Below are positions 1 to 6,376 of a stretch of 9,247 nucleotides of DNA, piece by piece. The translations under genes were made by a program, and so were the position numbers. The first letter of the stretch is position 1. Each line of letters starts with the position of its first letter. Below the pieces are notes generated by a model that worked only from the letters and a program-made list of their open reading frames with translations, was not told the origin of the DNA and searched no databases. The stretch comes from Microcoleus asticus IPMA8 (GTDB lineage: Bacteria; Cyanobacteriota; Cyanobacteriia; Cyanobacteriales; Microcoleaceae), in NCBI RefSeq assembly GCF_013179805.1, contig NZ_SRRZ01000169.1, positions 4,123 through 13,369 of the forward strand. Direction: 5' to 3'.

Positions 1-1
1 C

Positions 2-3000
2 TGCCCCCTGCCTACACCCCTTACCAGCACGCCCTCGCGCGAGCGTCCTCGTACGACTGCTACGCCTACCGCTACGCCAACAACTGTTACACCGACGCCG
101 ACTCCGACGCCGACACCTGCTCCGACATTTAACTTGAGGACAGGTAACGAAACACCGCTAGGTAACGAAACAGCCGACACACAGAAGAATTGGTGCGGCG
201 TAGAAGCTGGATTGGATAAACTTGAGAAAATTCTTGACGACCAATTACAGGCAGTTAACCTACCCATTGTCGGCCCGCTCAAGAACATTTCCCCAGATTT
301 TATTGGCAACTTCAAGACTAAGTTAGTCGATGCAGTTAAAAATGGGGCAAATCAAACTCTGAGTCAGTTAGAAAGTAGCATCCGCACAGCACTTGGGCCA
401 GATTTCACAGTCGCTCTAACTGGGAATTCGACACCTGATGAAAGTAGCTTGCTAATTACTGTGGGCAAACAATATCAGTTTCCCGACATCAATCTCTCGA
501 AAAACTTAGGAGTACCGGCATTAAGCTTAGATGTAGATGGAAAAGCCAAATCAAAATACAACTACAACTTGTCCCTAGGAGTTGGTGTCAGTAAAGAGTT
601 TGGCTGCTACATAGATACTGACAAAACCAAATTAACCGCCAACATTGACTTCGGCCTAAATGACCAATTCAAGGCAAAAGGCAACTTAGGTTTTTTCCAA
701 GTTGACCTGGCCAACGATACCAAAAACCCTACTAAAGTCGATGCCAATCTTGAAGTCAAGCTGAAGGACTTAGACAATCTGGGCGGCCCGAATGATGGAG
801 ATCGCCTCACCTTGCCAGAACTGCAAGGCAGCTATCAGTTTAAAGACTTATTCAAAGCAAACTTAACGAGCAATGCTAATCTCGGTCTCACAGCAAAAAC
901 CAGCATCAACGGCAATGCTGCATTCCCCTCCTATAACTTCGACTTAGCAGTTAATTGGCCGCTCCTAAATTACGCTAACGGTCAATTAACCGGGCCGCAA
1001 AAGCCCACAGTTGCATTTAACAATATGCAACTTGATTTGGGGACATTTGTCAATAATTTTGCGAAACCAGTTATCGGTAAAATTTCCGATGTCATTAAAC
1101 CATTTCGACCAGTTATCAACTTTCTGAATGCCGACACCAAGTTACTATCTAAACTAGGTATAGCGGGGTCATTCGATAAAAATGGGGATGGCAAAGTCAG
1201 TGTACTAGAACTGGCCGCAAAAATCTCTAATACCGATATCGATACTAGCTTTTTAGATGCGGTTGCCAAGATTGATAAAGTTGTTGATTTGGCAAACCAA
1301 ATAGCGAACTCTCCCGATAAAATCGACTTGGGTTCCTACACTCTGGGGAATATAGATGTTGCCGATAACAGTGCGAATCTTCAAAATGCTTCGCCAGTGC
1401 CAAAAACTGCCCTACAGCAAACCGCCAGCCAACAAATCAACTCCAAAACAGGCGGCAAGGTCAAGGACTTCTTAAATGCTTTACAAGATATTGATGGCTT
1501 TGATATCCCACTCTTGACCCAACCGCAAACTGCGATTCAGTTACTGATAGGTAAACCGGATGTTCCCGTATTCACCTATCAGATGCCAAAACTGGGATTT
1601 GACTTTAATATTCGGAAAGATTTTCAGATATGGGGGCCGCTTAAGGGTTTACTGGAAGGCAAGTTTAGTGCTGCCGCTCATTTAGGATTTGGGTACGATA
1701 CCTATGGATTAAACCAGTGGAAAAACTCTAACTTTGCTGCGAGTTCTGCTGACAAAGTTTTGGATGGATTTTATGTGAGCGATCGCGAAAATGCTGACGG
1801 TACAGGGCCAGATGTTGACGAACTCAGTCTTGACGCTAGCATTAGCGCAGGTGCTGGGGTAAAGGTACCAAAAATTGCCGAGGGTTATGTCAAAGGCGGA
1901 ATTCAAGGAAAGGTAGGCATCGATCTGATAGATATCGGAGAATTCCAGCCCAAAGTCGGCGGCGACGGAAAAATCCGAACATCGGAAATTACTTCCCGCA
2001 TCAGCAAACCCTCGGAACTGTTTGATGTAACAGGAAAAGTTAATGCTTTCTTGGGCGCGGAGGTTAAGAGCATATCAGTCCAATTCTGTAATAAAACCAC
2101 TCCAGCATTGAAAATTTTTGGCAAAACCATAATCCCTGCAATCACCATACGTATTCCTTGCGGATTAGATTACAAAACAGTCTACGACAATAACTTTGCC
2201 ACATTTGAGTTAGCTAACTTTAGTTTGGGGCCGAGTTCTAGCACTAGGGGCCGAGCAATTAACGGTTACATAACCGGGGGGACAGTCTTCTTCGATGCCA
2301 ACTTTAATGGAATCAAAGATGAAAACGAACCGTTCTCAATTACTAACGCCGATGGCAGCTTTGACTTAGATGTCTCTCTTGACCAATTCGACAAAAATAA
2401 CAGCGGCGACCTCGAACCAAATGAAGGCAAAATTGTACTGATTGACGGCATCAATACCTCTACTTATTTGCCGCAGCAAACGCCCCTATTTGCCACACCA
2501 GATGCTACTGTCGTCACTCCGTTAACTACCCTAATGACAGAGTTAGTCGAACAAGGTACTGACCCCAATCAGGCGCAAAGTCAGGTTAAATCTGCACTGG
2601 GACTGTCGTCAGCAATTGACTTGACTAGCTACGATCCGCTAGCAGCAATTACTCAAAACGATCCCAATGGTTTAGCGGTTTATGCAGCACACGCTCAGGT
2701 ACAAAATACCATTGTCTCAATCACAGATTTAATTAGCGGTGCTGCAACTACTGATAAAAATGAAATTGCCTCTAGCGTAATTTCCACCATAGCCAATCAA
2801 ATTAAATCTGGCACTCTCGACTTAAGCAATTCCACCCAATTGCAAGCGATTATTCAGTCGGCGACGAGTCAACTGCAAGTACCGCAAGTATCTAGTATTG
2901 CTTCGGATGCTGCCCAAATTATTGCCGAGGGAAATCAGCGAATTAGTGATCTCGCATCCAGCAATACCTCGCCCTCAGATGCCGCGACAGAAATCGCCCG

Positions 3001-3844
3001 CATACAAAAAGTCGCACAAGGAGAAGTAGCCCAAGATTTACTGCAAGTCGCAGCCGGAAATAAGACGATTCAGTCGGCGATTTCCGAAAATACTGGTGCA
3101 TCTCTAAATACCAAAATTCAGTCGGCGACAGCTAACAATCCAACAGTGCGCAATACTTTAGATACAGATGACTCCAGTACACCATCTACACCCGAAGAAC
3201 CTTTCTCCAGCAGCGGTATTGAATTCGTTAAAGATGGGGAAAATACTACCGAAAGCACAGATGGCGATGATACCCTCATGGGCAGCGCTAGCGATGATAT
3301 ATTGCGCGGTAAAAAAGGAAATGACTTGCTGTTTAGTCTTGATGGCAACGATTGGATGAATGGCAATCAGGGGAACGACTTAACAGATGGTGGAATTGGT
3401 GACGATACTCTCTACGGCGGAAAGGGTTTTGATACCTTGACTGGTGGTGCGGCTAGTGACTTCCTTTCTGGCAATCGAGGTGAAGATATCCTAATTGGTG
3501 AAAAATCCGACGATACCCTCTACGGCGGTCAAGGCAATGATATTCTGCTAGGAGGTCAGGGTAACGATTTCCTCAGTGGCGATTTGGGGAATGATACCTT
3601 AGTAGGGGACGTAGGGAGCGATCGCTTCTTATTATCTACCAATTCTGGTATTGCTACTGTTGCTGACTTTGAAGTTGGCCAAGACTTGTTAGTATTGGGT
3701 AACGGGTTGAGTTTCTCGCAATTGGAAATTGTCCAAGATAGCGATGCAACATTAATCCGGTTGCCACAAACAGGGGAGATTTTAGCTTCTCTGGTCGGTG
3801 TTTCTGCTAGCAGTATCAGTGCTGTTAATTTCGGATTGATTTGA
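2..3844 (+). CDS. Large secreted RTX-type calcium-binding protein (5'-partial)
   Basis: The frame is open to the left edge, so the gene starts upstream. An internal TTG at 134 is not a credible start, because codons 2-133 read as a Pro/Thr-rich linker (PTPTPTPTPAPT). Residues below are counted from nucleotide 134. Residues about 20-330 are a beta-rich region of a type I recall from giant exoproteins of cyanobacteria and planctomycetes. An EF-hand loop, DKNGDGKVSVLE, lies at 348-359. Further Ca-loop-like motifs are DANFNGIKDENE (721-732) and DKNNSGDLEPNE (753-764). A Gln/Ala/Ser-rich, probably helical stretch (about 790-1020) precedes 14 RTX nonapeptides (1043-1168) and a tail of about 68 residues with hydrophobic patches, typical of type I secretion substrates. 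Four cysteines are present (21, 158, 652, 676), which is unusual for RTX proteins. Inference: an exported, Ca-stabilised surface or adhesion protein. No catalytic domain is visible in the part seen. Fourteen nonapeptides make the RTX assignment firm; the role is not. Confidence 0.9.
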   Translation, partial: CPLPTPLTSTPSRERPRTTATPTATPTTVTPTPTPTPTPAPTFNLRTGNETPLGNETADTQKNWCGVEAGLDKLEKILDDQLQAVNLPIVGPLKNISPDFIGNFKTKLVDAVKNGANQTLSQLESSIRTALGPDFTVALTGNSTPDESSLLITVGKQYQFPDINLSKNLGVPALSLDVDGKAKSKYNYNLSLGVGVSKEFGCYIDTDKTKLTANIDFGLNDQFKAKGNLGFFQVDLANDTKNPTKVDANLEVKLKDLDNLGGPNDGDRLTLPELQGSYQFKDLFKANLTSNANLGLTAKTSINGNAAFPSYNFDLAVNWPLLNYANGQLTGPQKPTVAFNNMQLDLGTFVNNFAKPVIGKISDVIKPFRPVINFLNADTKLLSKLGIAGSFDKNGDGKVSVLELAAKISNTDIDTSFLDAVAKIDKVVDLANQIANSPDKIDLGSYTLGNIDVADNSANLQNASPVPKTALQQTASQQINSKTGGKVKDFLNALQDIDGFDIPLLTQPQTAIQLLIGKPDVPVFTYQMPKLGFDFNIRKDFQIWGPLKGLLEGKFSAAAHLGFGYDTYGLNQWKNSNFAASSADKVLDGFYVSDRENADGTGPDVDELSLDASISAGAGVKVPKIAEGYVKGGIQGKVGIDLIDIGEFQPKVGGDGKIRTSEITSRISKPSELFDVTGKVNAFLGAEVKSISVQFCNKTTPALKIFGKTIIPAITIRIPCGLDYKTVYDNNFATFELANFSLGPSSSTRGRAINGYITGGTVFFDANFNGIKDENEPFSITNADGSFDLDVSLDQFDKNNSGDLEPNEGKIVLIDGINTSTYLPQQTPLFATPDATVVTPLTTLMTELVEQGTDPNQAQSQVKSALGLSSAIDLTSYDPLAAITQNDPNGLAVYAAHAQVQNTIVSITDLISGAATTDKNEIASSVISTIANQIKSGTLDLSNSTQLQAIIQSATSQLQVPQVSSIASDAAQIIAEGNQRISDLASSNTSPSDAATEIARIQKVAQGEVAQDLLQVAAGNKTIQSAISENTGASLNTKIQSATANNPTVRNTLDTDDSSTPSTPEEPFSSSGIEFVKDGENTTESTDGDDTLMGSASDDILRGKKGNDLLFSLDGNDWMNGNQGNDLTDGGIGDDTLYGGKGFDTLTGGAASDFLSGNRGEDILIGEKSDDTLYGGQGNDILLGGQGNDFLSGDLGNDTLVGDVGSDRFLLSTNSGIATVADFEVGQDLLVLGNGLSFSQLEIVQDSDATLIRLPQTGEILASLVGVSASSISAVNFGLI
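3260..3637 (+). repeat. RTX nonapeptide block, 14 units of 27 bp
   Basis: Fourteen consecutive nine-residue units fit the pattern xGxDxLxGG without gaps, from DGDDTLMGS to the degenerate VGSDRFLLS. Such units form a calcium-bound parallel beta-roll that folds outside the cell. A higher-order period of four units is visible: the DNA at 3401-3420 and 3509-3528 differs at one position of 20, and both copies run DDTLYGG, then a DxLxGG unit, then DFLSG. This points to a relatively recent duplication of a 108-bp block inside the array. Confidence 0.93.
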
Positions 3845-3924
3845 GTAGGGACACGGCAATGCCGTGTCCTCAATTGTTGAATGGCCGTGTCCTCAATGGC
3901 AGTGTTGTCGATAGTTATATTCGA
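3845..3924 (+). repeat. Composite palindromic repeat, unit 1
   Basis: The unit begins right after the RTX gene's stop codon. It opens with GTAGGGA and a perfect 21-bp palindrome at 3849-3869 (GGACACGGCA, centre A, TGCCGTGTCC). It ends with a 23-bp tail (3902-3924) that starts GTGTTGTCG and ends TTATATTCGA. Between them, a stretch ending CCGTGTCCTCAAT is present twice (3858-3874 and 3880-3897). That makes this copy 80 bp, against 57 bp in units 2 and 3. The palindrome can form a hairpin 5 nt after the stop codon. It lacks a T-run, so a terminator role is only possible. Confidence 0.8.
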
Positions 3925-3926
3925 TT

Positions 3927-3951
3927 GGGCGAGGGCGTTGGATCCTCGCCC
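3927..3951. terminator. Stem-loop between convergent genes, possible terminator
   Basis: GGGCGAGG at 3927-3934 pairs perfectly with CCTCGCCC at 3944-3951 around a 9-nt loop. It lies downstream of the RTX gene (+) and, further away, of dprA (-). There is no T-run on either strand. It could end transcription with help or protect 3' ends, but the DNA shows only the stem. Confidence 0.3.
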
Positions 3952-3969
3952 TTGCTACGACGTTTTGGG

Positions 3970-4026
3970 GTAGGGAAACGGCATTGACCTGTCCTTCGTA
4001 GCCGTGTTGTCGTTGGTTATATCCGA
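3970..4026 (+). repeat. Composite palindromic repeat, unit 2
   Basis: This 57-bp copy starts GTAGGGAAACGGCATTG and ends with the tail GTGTTGTCG...TTATATCCGA (4004-4026), offset 34 bp from the unit start as in unit 3. The right arm of its palindrome is damaged (TGACCTGTCC where other copies have TGCCGTGTCC), so its hairpin should be weak. Confidence 0.72.
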
Positions 4027-4087
4027 GGGGGGTGAATCGGGCAATTTCATGATCCAATCCGGTTGATTTTACCTGTTACCCGAAATT

Positions 4088-4113
4088 AGGACACGGCAGT
4101 GCCGTTTCCCTAC
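4088..4113 (-). repeat. Palindromic repeat, inverted copy without tail
   Basis: Read on the minus strand, this is 26 bp starting GTAGGGAAACGGCACTG and ending CCGTGTCCT, identical to the copy at 5435. The palindrome is 4089-4109 with one mismatch. It lacks the GTGTTGTCG tail seen in units 1-3, so it belongs with the copies upstream of dprA. The opposite orientation argues for movement or inversion of the element, not simple tandem slippage. Confidence 0.75.
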
Positions 4114-4163
4114 AATTAATCGGGTGATGCTTACATCCGAGTCGAGATCATAATTATTTGGGG

Positions 4164-4220
4164 GTAAGGAAATGGCATTGCCGTTTCCAGATTTGCCGTG
4201 TTATTGATGGTTATATTTTA
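4164..4220 (+). repeat. Composite palindromic repeat, unit 3
   Basis: This 57-bp copy has palindrome arms GGAAATGGCA (4168-4177) and TGCCGTTTCC (4179-4188), with one position that becomes a G-U pair in RNA. The tail at 4198-4220 starts GTGTTATTG and ends TTATATTTTA. It ends 9 bp before the dprA stop codon, so it lies in the dprA 3' flank. Confidence 0.72.
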
Positions 4221-4229
4221 CCTTTAACA

Positions 4230-5381
4230 TCAGCACCGCTGATATCGCATTCCCGGTAACTGCGAAACTAATCCCAACAATTCCAACTGCAAAAGTATAC
4301 TAGAAACTGTTCCCGCTTCTAATCCCGCTGCTTCGACAATTGTATCAAAAGAAATCGGCCCAGATGCGATCGCACTTAACACCTTAGCCAATTCCGGCTC
4401 CAACGGCGGCCCTTGCTTTTCAACCGTCGGATTTGCCGGAAACAGCGACAACTGCTGCGCATTATCCAATTTTGGCATAGCTCCGAGCATTTCCAACAAC
4501 CTCTCTTCGCTTAGGAGTCGATCGCTACTCGGCAGAATCGGATGAGCACCTTTACTCAGCAATTCCAAACACCCAAAAGAACGCTCGTCATCCAATCTTG
4601 CCGTCAAAACATACACATCCCGGCAAAAATCATTCGCTTGATAAGCAGTAATTAACGCGCCCGATTTGTGCGGAGCTTCTATCACTATTGTAGCGCGGCT
4701 TAACCCAGCAATTATGCGATTTCGGCGCGGAAAATTAGTTCTATTCGGTTGAGTACCCGCCGGATATTCGCTAATTGCCAATCCCTGCTGCAAAACGCGA
4801 TCGCACAACCTCTCATTTGGCTTAGGATAAACGATATCGACCCCAGTTCCAAATACAGCCAAAGTCCTGCCTCCTGCCTCCAAACAGCTTGTATGAGCCT
4901 CTGTATCAATGCCAGCCGCCAATCCCGAAACCACAGTAAAACCGCTTTTAGCTAAAGCCGTACTAATTTTGCGAGTCCACCTTCTGCCGTATTCCGAAGG
5001 GCTGCGAGTGCCAACAATTGCCACCGTCGGCGTAATTCCTTGATTCTCTTTTACATCGACTAAACCGCGATAGTACAGCACCGGCGGTGGATTGGGAATT
5101 TCCAATAATAAGCGGGGGTAATCTGGATCGGCGGGCGTCCAAAAACAGGGATTTTTTATAAGATGTTTTTCGATAAATTCTTCAGGATTAAGTTTAGTTC
5201 GTTCTTGCAAAATAGTTTCAAGTATCTGCTTGCCAAACCCTTCGACTCGCATTAAATCTACTGGTTTTGCCGTCCAAGCTTCTGCCAAACTATTAAAATT
5301 TTGATGCAATCTTTGCAACAAAATCGGCCCGATACCGTTAATTTGCGACCATGCTAACCAGTAAGCGCGTTCTTCTAGCAA
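4230..5381 (-). CDS. dprA: DprA, ssDNA-binding RecA loader (DNA processing protein A)
   Basis: DprA binds incoming single-stranded DNA in the cytoplasm and loads RecA during natural transformation; it may also act in general recombination. Residues about 10-60 hold two helix-hairpin-helix-like motifs (NGIGPILLQRL, VEGFGKQIL). The Rossmann-type domain follows with family signatures AIVGTRSPSEYG (121-132), SGLAAGIDTEAH (152-163), FGTGVDIVYPKPNERL (177-192), FPRRNRIIAGLS (217-228) and SGALITA (240-246). A winged-helix domain ends the protein (about 325-380). At 383 residues it is full length for the family. The start is TTG (5379-5381): an in-frame stop lies six codons upstream, no other start codon falls between, the next ATG is residue 44, and GAGG sits 8 nt before the TTG. 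One oddity is VLTA at 258-261, where I expect a conserved Pro-Gly. The gene converges on the RTX gene and is repeat-flanked on both sides. Confidence 0.96.
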   Translation of the reverse strand: MLEERAYWLAWSQINGIGPILLQRLHQNFNSLAEAWTAKPVDLMRVEGFGKQILETILQERTKLNPEEFIEKHLIKNPCFWTPADPDYPRLLLEIPNPPPVLYYRGLVDVKENQGITPTVAIVGTRSPSEYGRRWTRKISTALAKSGFTVVSGLAAGIDTEAHTSCLEAGGRTLAVFGTGVDIVYPKPNERLCDRVLQQGLAISEYPAGTQPNRTNFPRRNRIIAGLSRATIVIEAPHKSGALITAYQANDFCRDVYVLTARLDDERSFGCLELLSKGAHPILPSSDRLLSEERLLEMLGAMPKLDNAQQLSLFPANPTVEKQGPPLEPELAKVLSAIASGPISFDTIVEAAGLEAGTVSSILLQLELLGLVSQLPGMRYQRC

Positions 5382-5385
5382 CGAG

Positions 5386-5394
5386 TTGCCCTCA
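5386..5394 (-). promoter_or_regulatory. Ribosome binding site supporting the dprA TTG start
   Basis: On the minus strand, GTTGAGGGC lies just upstream of the TTG at 5381, with the GAGG core about 8 nt from it. Because the frame is closed by TAA a few codons further up, this site decides the start. Confidence 0.6.
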
Positions 5395-5401
5395 ACTTAT
5401 C

Positions 5402-5418
5402 TGATAATAATTTTATCA
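5402..5418. promoter_or_regulatory. AT-rich dyad upstream of dprA
   Basis: TGATAA at 5402-5407 and TTATCA at 5413-5418 form perfect 6-bp arms around a 5-bp centre, about 20 bp before the dprA start. It could be an operator (it loosely resembles Fur-type dyads) or simply AT-rich promoter DNA. No convincing -35/-10 pair was found around it. Confidence 0.25.
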
Positions 5419-5434
5419 TCTTCGGTTGAATATA

Positions 5435-5546
5435 GTAGGGAAACGGCACTGCCGTGTCCTGTATCCCTTGGGTAGGGAAATGGCACTGCCGTGTCCTGTA
5501 TTTTCACAGATGGCCGGGTAGGAAAACGGCACTGCCGTGTCCTGTA
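5435..5546 (+). repeat. Three tandem palindromic repeats upstream of dprA
   Basis: Three 29-bp copies lie at 5435-5463, 5472-5500 and 5518-5546. Each opens GTAGGGAAA (GTAGGAAAA in the third), has the central CGGCACTGCCG core (TGGCACTGCCG in the second) and ends TGTCCTGTA. Copies 2 and 3 also share the following stretch, GTATTTTCACAGAT and GTATTTCCACAGAT, so one was duplicated with about 40 bp of sequence. Each could fold into a hairpin with one or two mismatches. They lie in the dprA upstream region and would be in the dprA leader if transcription starts before them. Confidence 0.85.
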
Positions 5547-5585
5547 TTTCCACAGATTTAAAACTGTTATATAAATATTTTTTTA

Positions 5586-5630
5586 CGAACCGCGAAGGCG
5601 CTAAGAACGCGAAGGGAATTAAGAAGGAAG
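5586..5630 (+). repeat. Dispersed cyanobacterial purine-rich repeat
   Basis: The stretch starts CGAACCGCGAAGGCGCTAAG and runs on with AACGCGAAGGGA. It reads as NREGAKNAKG in one plus frame. I recognise this type from many cyanobacterial genomes, where it gives rise to spurious small ORFs. It lies just downstream of the DUF218 gene's stop codon and is preceded on the plus strand by a T7 run (5578-5584). No gene function is claimed. Confidence 0.6.
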
Positions 5631-5644
5631 TTTACAATTACTGG

Positions 5645-6325
5645 CTAGGTTTTCCAATCTACGAAACGGGCGTAAATATAAGCAATAATTTCTCCGATCA
5701 CAGTCCGAAAACCTTCGCTCGATTTCCACCATTCTTGGGAATTGTAATCTTGCGGTTCAGCCGCTATAATCCCAACTTTAATGGCAGGATTCAGCACTTC
5801 TTTGAAAACAATCCAACTTCGGCGGGCGTGAGGGCCAAAAGAATAAAGATTAATTGAGTCAACTTTTATCGCAGAAGCAGCCAGCCAATCGCTAAGTGCG
5901 ATCGCAGAAGCAGCAGTGCGGTGTTTCACAACACTCGCTGCTGGTACAGCTACTACTTTGTTTTTATCAAATCCTAGCGCAATACAAGTCGCGGCAGTCA
6001 GTTCGGCATAATTTTTATACTCAGCCAAATAGTAGCCTTTACTTAAAGGAACTCCTGTGGTAATTAATTGGCGGTATTTGCCTTTTTTGAATTCGGCGAT
6101 CGCACTTTCGATCGCATAATCGGGTAACCAGCCTTCGACAACCAATATATCTGCTTTAATCGGCGCATTTACCGCCAAAAACGGATGGATATTTGTGAGA
6201 ATTAAGAGCATTGCAATTATTAATACCATCAGAGCAACTACCCAAAGTTTCCTGGTAATTGCCCACATTTCTCGGCGGATTAGACTCATTTTGATTTTGA
6301 GTTTTCGCAGGATTGCAAAATTCAT
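5645..6325 (-). CDS. Membrane-anchored YdcF/SanA/ElyC-type (DUF218-like) protein
   Basis: The protein has 226 residues with a basic N-terminus, one membrane helix (about 27-45) and a soluble domain. Motifs I associate with the cyanobacterial branch of this family are ADILVVEGWLPDYAIE (58-73), LITTGVPL (87-94), RTAASAIALSDWL (136-148) and FGPHARRSWIVF (163-174). Relatives such as SanA and ElyC act in envelope integrity in enterobacteria, but the cyanobacterial members have no function known to me. The start is uncertain: ATG at 6325 has no purine-rich site before it, and ATGs at 6289 (residue 13) and 6268 (residue 20) would keep the membrane helix. It lies 51 bp downstream of the DUF2301-like gene on the same strand, so co-transcription is plausible, but a strong hairpin separates them. 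Confidence 0.8.
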   Translation of the reverse strand: MNFAILRKLKIKMSLIRREMWAITRKLWVVALMVLIIAMLLILTNIHPFLAVNAPIKADILVVEGWLPDYAIESAIAEFKKGKYRQLITTGVPLSKGYYLAEYKNYAELTAATCIALGFDKNKVVAVPAASVVKHRTAASAIALSDWLAASAIKVDSINLYSFGPHARRSWIVFKEVLNPAIKVGIIAAEPQDYNSQEWWKSSEGFRTVIGEIIAYIYARFVDWKT

Positions 6326-6334
6326 ATAGCAGAT

Positions 6335-6372
6335 GTAGAAGGAAGAAGGAAGTCAGATCTTCTTCCTTCTAC
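6335..6372. terminator. 14-bp-stem hairpin between the two membrane genes
   Basis: GTAGAAGGAAGAAG (6335-6348) and CTTCTTCCTTCTAC (6359-6372) are perfect inverted repeats around a 10-nt loop. On the minus strand the stem starts 4 nt after the TAG of the DUF2301-like gene and ends 9 nt before the ATG at 6325. No T-run follows. It may end or attenuate transcription, stabilise the upstream message, or limit translation of the downstream gene. The inverted repeat is certain; the role is inferred. Confidence 0.45.
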
Positions 6373-6376
6373 TATA

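Noticed and set aside
134..136. TTG at 134 as the real start of the large calcium-binding protein
   Set aside because: The frame continues upstream through a Pro/Thr linker to the window edge, and no ribosome binding site precedes the TTG.
607..2454. Several minus-strand ORFs of 60-95 codons inside the large plus-strand gene
   Set aside because: They are antisense to a clearly coding frame, with no family-like sequence and no gene-like spacing.
4229..4243. Small hairpin ATCAGC-ACC-GCTGAT over the dprA stop codon as a terminator
   Set aside because: The stem is only 6 bp, mostly coding, and is not followed by a T-run.
5435..5546. CRISPR-like array (three near-identical 29-bp units)
   Set aside because: The intervals are only 8 and 17 bp, partly repeated themselves, and the units are palindromic and occur elsewhere in both orientations; no cas gene is present.
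4164..5546. Insertion sequence or composite transposon around dprA
   Set aside because: No transposase, no longer terminal inverted repeats and no target duplication are visible; the short repeats alone do not make a transposon.
5537..5857. Plus-strand ORF of 106 codons
   Set aside because: It is made of palindromic repeats, the NREGAK-type dispersed repeat and the antisense of the DUF218-like gene; its peptide is a known kind of spurious product.
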